A stretch of 42,596 nt of DNA, taken from the NCBI RefSeq assembly GCF_000308475.2, contig NZ_BAFT02000052.1:1-42596 (forward strand), given 5' to 3'. A program made the translations under genes and the position numbers. This document shows, piece by piece, positions 39,434 to 42,596 of the stretch (position 1 is the stretch's first letter; the number at the start of each line of letters is the position of its first letter). This DNA is from Nocardia brasiliensis NBRC 14402. GTDB lineage: Bacteria > Actinomycetota > Actinomycetes > Mycobacteriales > Mycobacteriaceae. Under the pieces are notes generated by a model, which ran no database searches, was not told the origin of the DNA, and worked only from the letters and a program-made list of their open reading frames with translations.

Positions 39434-39586
39434 TCACATGGTTGAGACGACGATGCCGAGCGCGACCACGGATAGCACCGCCACCAGTACCGTCGTCGCG
39501 ATGATCGCGATGGTTGCGGTTACCGGGGATTGGTGGCGAATCAACGGCGGGCGCGTGGCCGAGCCGGGCGTATTCGTGGCCTTCAT
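39434..39586 (-). CDS. Small single-pass membrane protein, 50 residues
   Basis: ATG 39586 to TGA 39434 encodes 50 residues: a 20-residue Thr/Pro/Arg-rich head starting MKATNTPGSATRPP and one membrane helix (about residues 22-48, TATIAIIATTVLVAVLSVVALGIVV). No family is recognised, and it is too short for most gene callers. The support for a real gene is the clean hydrophobic segment plus a strong SigF-type promoter whose -10 ends 11 bases before the ATG, implying an almost leaderless message. No ribosome-binding site is evident, in keeping with that. Confidence 0.55.
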   Translation of the reverse strand: MKATNTPGSATRPPLIRHQSPVTATIAIIATTVLVAVLSVVALGIVVSTM

Positions 39587-39596
39587 GGTAAAAGGC

Positions 39597-39621
39597 GTAC
39601 CCGCTGGCCGGTTCGGTAACC
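39597..39621 (-). promoter_or_regulatory. Candidate SigF-type promoter of the 50-residue membrane protein
   Basis: On the minus strand GGTT (39621-39618), 15 bases and GGGTAC (39602-39597) match the consensus with the same spacing as the UsfY and rsbW sites. Transcription would start only a few bases before the ATG at 39586. Confidence 0.6.
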
Positions 39622-39863
39622 CTCGGCCTGATCAGCGGCGTCGGAGGAATTTGTGACAGTGGTAGCCGCGCATGCCACACTGTAGTGAGGTTGAGACGAC
39701 AGCCGACCCCGGTTCGACGCAGGCGCCCACACCCGCCACACACCGGCCGATGGGATCGTGGCGACAACCGATCGCCCCATTGCGCGACACACGCTCGCCT
39801 GAGATTCTCATCGTTCCGGTCAGTGGCGTCGAACTGGAAACCCCCCGTATGGGAGGCTCTCTT

Positions 39864-40277
39864 ATGTCCGCTAGTTCCGCTTTACACGAGTACGCCGAAG
39901 GTGTGCATCGAAACGGTTCCGGGCCCGCGCCACGTCACCGCCGGGCTTGGGCACAGCGCGTGGACCGCCGCCACGAATGCATGGTGGTCCGGGTGGAAGG
40001 CGAATTGGACGCCACTGTCTGTCCGCAATTCTTCGCCACCGTCGAGCGCGCGGTACGCGCGAATTGCCCGGCGGTGGTGATAGATCTACGCGCGGCGCGA
40101 TTCCTCAGCATCCGGGCCGCCGCGACGCTCGGCACCACCCGGCAGCGGGCCGCGTGCGACGGCGTGGATCTGCGGCTCGTCGGTGGCAGTCCGGAGGTCG
40201 AGCGTTCGCTAGAGGTCTCCGGCGTCAGGCCGTTGTTCAGCCCTTATCCCTCGATGCGCGCCGCGCTGGACGGGTGA
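39864..40277 (+). CDS. STAS-domain protein, anti-sigma factor antagonist type
   Basis: From ATG 39864 (GGGAGG eight bases upstream) the product is 137 residues. After a 35-residue Arg-rich head, MVVRVEGELDATVCPQFFATVERAVRANCPAVVIDLRAARFLSIRAAATLG is a STAS domain like SpoIIAA/RsbV. In such proteins the phosphorylated Ser sits in F-L-D-S-S-G; here the segment is FLSIRA (80-85), with Ile at the usual phosphoserine position, so control by phosphorylation is doubtful. Lying upstream of rsbW-sigF it may release SigF from RsbW. ATG 39849 is an alternative start. Confidence 0.82.
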   Translation: MSASSALHEYAEGVHRNGSGPAPRHRRAWAQRVDRRHECMVVRVEGELDATVCPQFFATVERAVRANCPAVVIDLRAARFLSIRAAATLGTTRQRAACDGVDLRLVGGSPEVERSLEVSGVRPLFSPYPSMRAALDG

Positions 40278-40292
40278 GGCGGAGTAGACCGA

Positions 40293-40315
40293 CACGCCGG
40301 GTCGACATCGGCGTG
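40293..40315 (+). terminator. Hairpin between the STAS and PAS-ANTAR genes
   Basis: CACGCCG at 40293-40299 pairs with CGGCGTG at 40309-40315 across nine bases, shortly after the STAS stop. No T-run follows; weak candidate. Confidence 0.35.
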
Positions 40316-40366
40316 GCGCAGCCGGATCTGTTCGCGTGGCGTGCCCATTCGACGGATACTTGCGCT

Positions 40367-41050
40367 GTGACTGAAATGGGGCCGGTCCAGCCCGAGAACG
40401 CTCTCGCGCTGGACCGGGTGATCGGATTAGGGACACCACAGAGTGTCGGTAGTTTTCGTTTCTGGTTCGCCGATCAGCGGTGGGAATGGTCGGGCGAGGT
40501 GGCCGCGATGCACGGCTACGCGCCGGGCACTGTCACGCCGACGACCGAACTGCTGCTGACGCACAAGCATCCCGACGATCGCGCCCAGGTGGCCAGCGCG
40601 CTGGCCAAGTCCATCGAGGAGGGCGAGCCGTTCTCCAGCCGCCATCGCATTCTCGACACGCTGGGGCGGGTGCACCACGTCATCGTCGTGGCCGATCACC
40701 TCTTCGATCACGCGGGCGAGGTCGTGGGCACCTCCGGGTACTACATCGACGTCACCGAGACCCTCGAGGAACATCGGCAGGAGGCGCTCGACGACGCCCT
40801 GCCGGAACTGTGGGCCTCGCGCGCGGTGATCGAGCAGGCCAAGGGTGCGGTGATGCTGGTCTACGGCGTCAACGCGGAGCAGGCGTTCCGGGTGCTCAGC
40901 TGGCGTTCGCAGGAGACGAACATCAAGCTGCGCACGCTCGCCTCGCGGCTGGTGGCGGATCTGGAGTCGCTCACCAACTCGACCGTGGGACTGCGGACCC
41001 AGTTCGACCATCTGCTGCTCACCGCCCACGAACGGATCGAAGCGGGCTGA
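40367..41050 (+). CDS. PAS-ANTAR domain RNA-binding antiterminator-type regulator
   Basis: From GTG 40367 the product is 227 residues. Residues about 27-135 form a PAS_3-type sensor fold (RFWFADQRWEWSGEVAAMHGYAPG, HKHPDDRAQV, SRHRILDTLGRVHHVIVVADHLFD). Residues about 147-200 are an ANTAR domain with the hallmark SRAVIEQAKGAVMLVYGVNAEQAFRVL and S-x-x-x-N-x-K-L. ANTAR domains bind paired hairpins in nascent RNA and prevent termination. GATACT seven bases before the GTG suggests a leaderless transcript; ATG 40376 is an alternative start. Its place between a STAS protein and rsbW-sigF suggests a stress-signalling role. The ligand of the PAS domain is unknown. Confidence 0.87.
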   Translation: MTEMGPVQPENALALDRVIGLGTPQSVGSFRFWFADQRWEWSGEVAAMHGYAPGTVTPTTELLLTHKHPDDRAQVASALAKSIEEGEPFSSRHRILDTLGRVHHVIVVADHLFDHAGEVVGTSGYYIDVTETLEEHRQEALDDALPELWASRAVIEQAKGAVMLVYGVNAEQAFRVLSWRSQETNIKLRTLASRLVADLESLTNSTVGLRTQFDHLLLTAHERIEAG

Positions 41051-41062
41051 CCCGCCCGCCAC

Positions 41063-41087
41063 GTTTCGGTCCAGCCGCGGAGGGTAC
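41063..41087 (+). promoter_or_regulatory. Candidate SigF promoter of rsbW-sigF (autoregulation)
   Basis: GTTT (41063-41066), exactly 15 bases and GGGTAC (41082-41087) match the mycobacterial SigF consensus fully. It begins 12 bases after the PAS-ANTAR stop and would give a leader of about 160 bases before rsbW. Confidence 0.68.
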
Positions 41088-41103
41088 GACGGTAGGGAAG
41101 AAA

Positions 41104-41140
41104 AGCGCCGCGGTTTCGGATCTTCAGCCTTCGCGGCGCT
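41104..41140 (+). promoter_or_regulatory. Hairpin in the rsbW leader
   Basis: AGCGCCGCG at 41104-41112 is perfectly complementary to CGCGGCGCT at 41132-41140 across a 19-base loop. It lies just downstream of the candidate SigF promoter, so it would be transcribed in the rsbW leader. It may instead terminate the PAS-ANTAR message. Confidence 0.45.
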
Positions 41141-41254
41141 GGGTTCGGCCGTGGTGGGCGAGTAGCCGCGGCGGCGGTGGGCAGACGGGCGCCCCGCGAG
41201 AACCGGATCCCGACAACCTGGCGGCTCCGGGTCGGCTGCGAGAGCAAGGTGGTG

Positions 41255-41692
41255 ATGGGCATGGGGGAGTGGACTTCCCGATCCTCTACGGAAACAACGA
41301 CAATCGGCGTCCGAATCCCCGCTCGGCTGGAACAGTTGACGATGTTGCGAGGGCTCGCCGAAACCGTGGCCCTCATCGCCGATTTCGCGCTCGACGAAGT
41401 CACCGACATCCGTTTGGCCTTGGACGAGGTGGCCACCTCGCTGATCCTGGACGCGGTGCCGGGCTCGCAGCTCGACTGTGAATTCACCTATGACACCGAC
41501 CAGATGATCGTGCACGTCGCGTCGGTGGCGACCTCGGAGCAGGTGGTCGGTCAGGCGGGTTTCGGCTGGCATATCGTGCGCACGCTGACTCACTCCATCG
41601 CCGCGTCGCAGGCACCGTTCGACGCGGATGTGGCCGGTCATCCCACCGTGGTCGACTTCAGTTGGGTGCGAAGGGCATCCGATGGCGGTTAG
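41255..41692 (+). CDS. rsbW: RsbW/UsfX-like anti-sigma F factor
   Basis: From ATG 41255 the product is 145 residues with the plan of mycobacterial UsfX/RsbW: VRIPARLEQLTMLRGLAETVALIADF, then DIRLALDEVATSLILDAV and FGWHIVRTLTHSI. It is a HATPase_c_2 (GHKL) fold protein that binds SigF and keeps it from RNA polymerase. The N-box Asn of classical RsbW kinases is replaced (Ser in E-V-A-T-S), as it also appears changed in UsfX, so kinase activity is uncertain. It overlaps sigF by 11 bases. Starts at 41261 or GTG 41177 are possible. Confidence 0.85.
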   Translation: MGMGEWTSRSSTETTTIGVRIPARLEQLTMLRGLAETVALIADFALDEVTDIRLALDEVATSLILDAVPGSQLDCEFTYDTDQMIVHVASVATSEQVVGQAGFGWHIVRTLTHSIAASQAPFDADVAGHPTVVDFSWVRRASDGG

Positions 41693-42467
41693 CTCAGGAA
41701 CCCGCGGCGACAGCTACGAGAATATCGAGCCCCTGTTCGAGAAGATCGCCGCGCTGGCCGAGGACGATCCCCGGCGCGAGCCGCTGCGCGCCGAACTCAT
41801 CGAACGCTGCCTGCCGCTGGCCGAGCACATCGCGCGCAGATTCGCCGGGCGTGGCGAGAATTTCGACGATCTGCTGCAGGTCGCCCGGCTCGGACTGGTG
41901 CAGGCGGCGGACCGCTTCGATGTCGAGCGGGGTTCCTCGTTCCTGTCCTTCGCCGTGCCGACCATCATGGGCGAAGTGCGCCGGCATTTCCGGGACAACA
42001 CCTGGTCGGTGCGAGTTCCCCGGCGTACCAAGGAGATTCAGCTCACGATCGGGGTCACGGTGGAGGCGTTGTCGCAGCGGCTCGGCCGGATGCCGAGGGC
42101 CAGGGAGATCGCTGCGGAACTGGAGGTGGACGTGGTCGAGGTCACCCAGGCGCTGATCGCGGGCAACGCCTATCAGTCCGCCTCGATCGACGCGGTGGCC
42201 GGCGACGATATCGAGAACGCGCCGCTGCCCCTGCTGGAAAGCCTCGGCGCCGAGGAGCCCTCCTACCATCTGGTGGAGGACTACCTCGCCGTGCGCCCCC
42301 TGATCGAGCAGCTGCCCGAGCGTGAGCGTCGCGTACTGATCATGCGGTTCTTCGAATCGAAGACCCAGTCCCAGATCGCCGACGTGCTCGGCGTCTCGCA
42401 GATGCACGTCTCACGCATTCTGTCGAAAACTCTGCAGCAGCTCCGCGACGACGCGCTACGGGACTGA
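41682..42467 (+). CDS. sigF: RNA polymerase sigma factor, SigF (SigB/F/G family)
   Basis: From ATG 41682 the product is 261 residues, the usual length for this family. Region 2 has ENFDDLLQVARLGLVQAADRFDVERGSSFLSFAVPTIMGEVRRHFRDNTWSVRVPRR, region 3 has LSQRLGRMPRAREIAAELEV and region 4 has LPERERRVLIMRFFESKTQSQIADVLGVSQMHVSRILSKTLQQLR. This subfamily serves general stress or stationary-phase responses in actinobacteria and is held by RsbW. AAGG lies about eight bases upstream within rsbW. The strong SigF-type site upstream of rsbW implies positive feedback. Confidence 0.95.
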   Translation: MAVSSGTRGDSYENIEPLFEKIAALAEDDPRREPLRAELIERCLPLAEHIARRFAGRGENFDDLLQVARLGLVQAADRFDVERGSSFLSFAVPTIMGEVRRHFRDNTWSVRVPRRTKEIQLTIGVTVEALSQRLGRMPRAREIAAELEVDVVEVTQALIAGNAYQSASIDAVAGDDIENAPLPLLESLGAEEPSYHLVEDYLAVRPLIEQLPERERRVLIMRFFESKTQSQIADVLGVSQMHVSRILSKTLQQLRDDALRD

Positions 42468-42487
42468 CGACGCGAATCCCCTTGCCG

Positions 42488-42596
42488 TCAGAGCGGATTC
42501 GGCGGCGTCGGGTCGTGCGGCGGGGACAGCGGCCCACCCGGTTCGGGTACCGGCGGCAGCGGGCGGCCCGGATCGGGCGCCGGGCGGGGTTCGGGC
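42488..42596 (-). CDS. C-terminal end of a proline-rich protein (5' part outside window)
   Basis: Reading the minus strand into a TGA at 42490-42488 gives 35 residues, very rich in Pro with regularly placed Glu, Asp and Gly (PEPRPAPDPGRPLPPVPEPG and so on, ending TPPNPL). Such tails are common on actinobacterial secreted or cell-wall-associated proteins. It is convergent with sigF, 20 bp away. Too little is visible to name it. Confidence 0.5.
   Translation of the reverse strand, partial: PEPRPAPDPGRPLPPVPEPGGPLSPPHDPTPPNPL

Noticed and set aside
41104..41140. ANTAR-target paired hairpin
   Set aside because: Known ANTAR targets are two small stems with hexanucleotide loops; here there is one stem with a 19-base loop.

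Overview
The window is very GC-rich, with many GTG starts, four-base ATGA/GTGA gene overlaps and a gene set typical of mycolate actinobacteria: GlnX-GlnH-PknG, an EthA-type monooxygenase, RsbW/UsfX-SigF and a UsfY-like protein. A Nocardia or close relative is the best guess; this is inferred from gene content, not from any marker gene. It looks chromosomal. I see no rRNA, tRNA, CRISPR array, phage or insertion-sequence gene.

Layout. 1-1375: 3' part of an APC amino-acid permease (minus). 1514-5262: an aliphatic sulfonate uptake and desulfonation operon, ssuC-ssuB-ssuA-ssuD (minus). 5504-7009: EthA-like Baeyer-Villiger monooxygenase. 7228-7731: duplicated-repeat membrane protein. 7860-11434: a single-chain acyl-CoA carboxylase (biotin carboxylase, biotin carrier, carboxyltransferase) interrupted by a roughly 300-bp array of 15-bp repeats that also contains an apparent one-base deletion. 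11435-12430: non-coding repeats. 12431-19126: family VIII-type esterase, repeat and palindrome DNA, pentapeptide protein, secreted TAP-like hydrolase, AraC regulator and a drug-efflux-type MFS transporter.

19298-28094 is the most interesting block: seven genes on one strand, each touching or overlapping the next. They encode GlnX (membrane sensor), GlnH (binding lipoprotein), a coiled-coil protein, PknG (Ser/Thr kinase), a PP2C phosphatase, a vWA protein and an FHA protein. PknG, PP2C and FHA all carry paired zinc-ribbon motifs. The block reads as a complete sensor, kinase, phosphatase, adaptor and phospho-reader pathway: an amino-acid-sensing PknG module joined to a TerY-P-like (vWA/PP2C/kinase) triad.

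28177-34739 holds metabolic and accessory genes: CocE-type hydrolase, a GNAT with an internal 54-bp repeat insertion, a P-loop kinase-like protein, a FAD/Rieske oxidoreductase and a DmpA-type peptidase. 34983-42467 is a general-stress neighbourhood ending in STAS, PAS-ANTAR, rsbW and sigF. Six sites of the form G-N-T-T, 15 bases, GGG(T/C)A lie before its transcription units, including rsbW-sigF itself and an otherwise easily missed 50-residue membrane protein. This suggests a local, autoregulated SigF regulon. The window ends inside a proline-rich minus-strand gene.

A second theme is minisatellite DNA. Different arrays (15, 54, about 69, about 57 and 18-19 bp periods) occur inside two enzyme genes and in three intergenic gaps.
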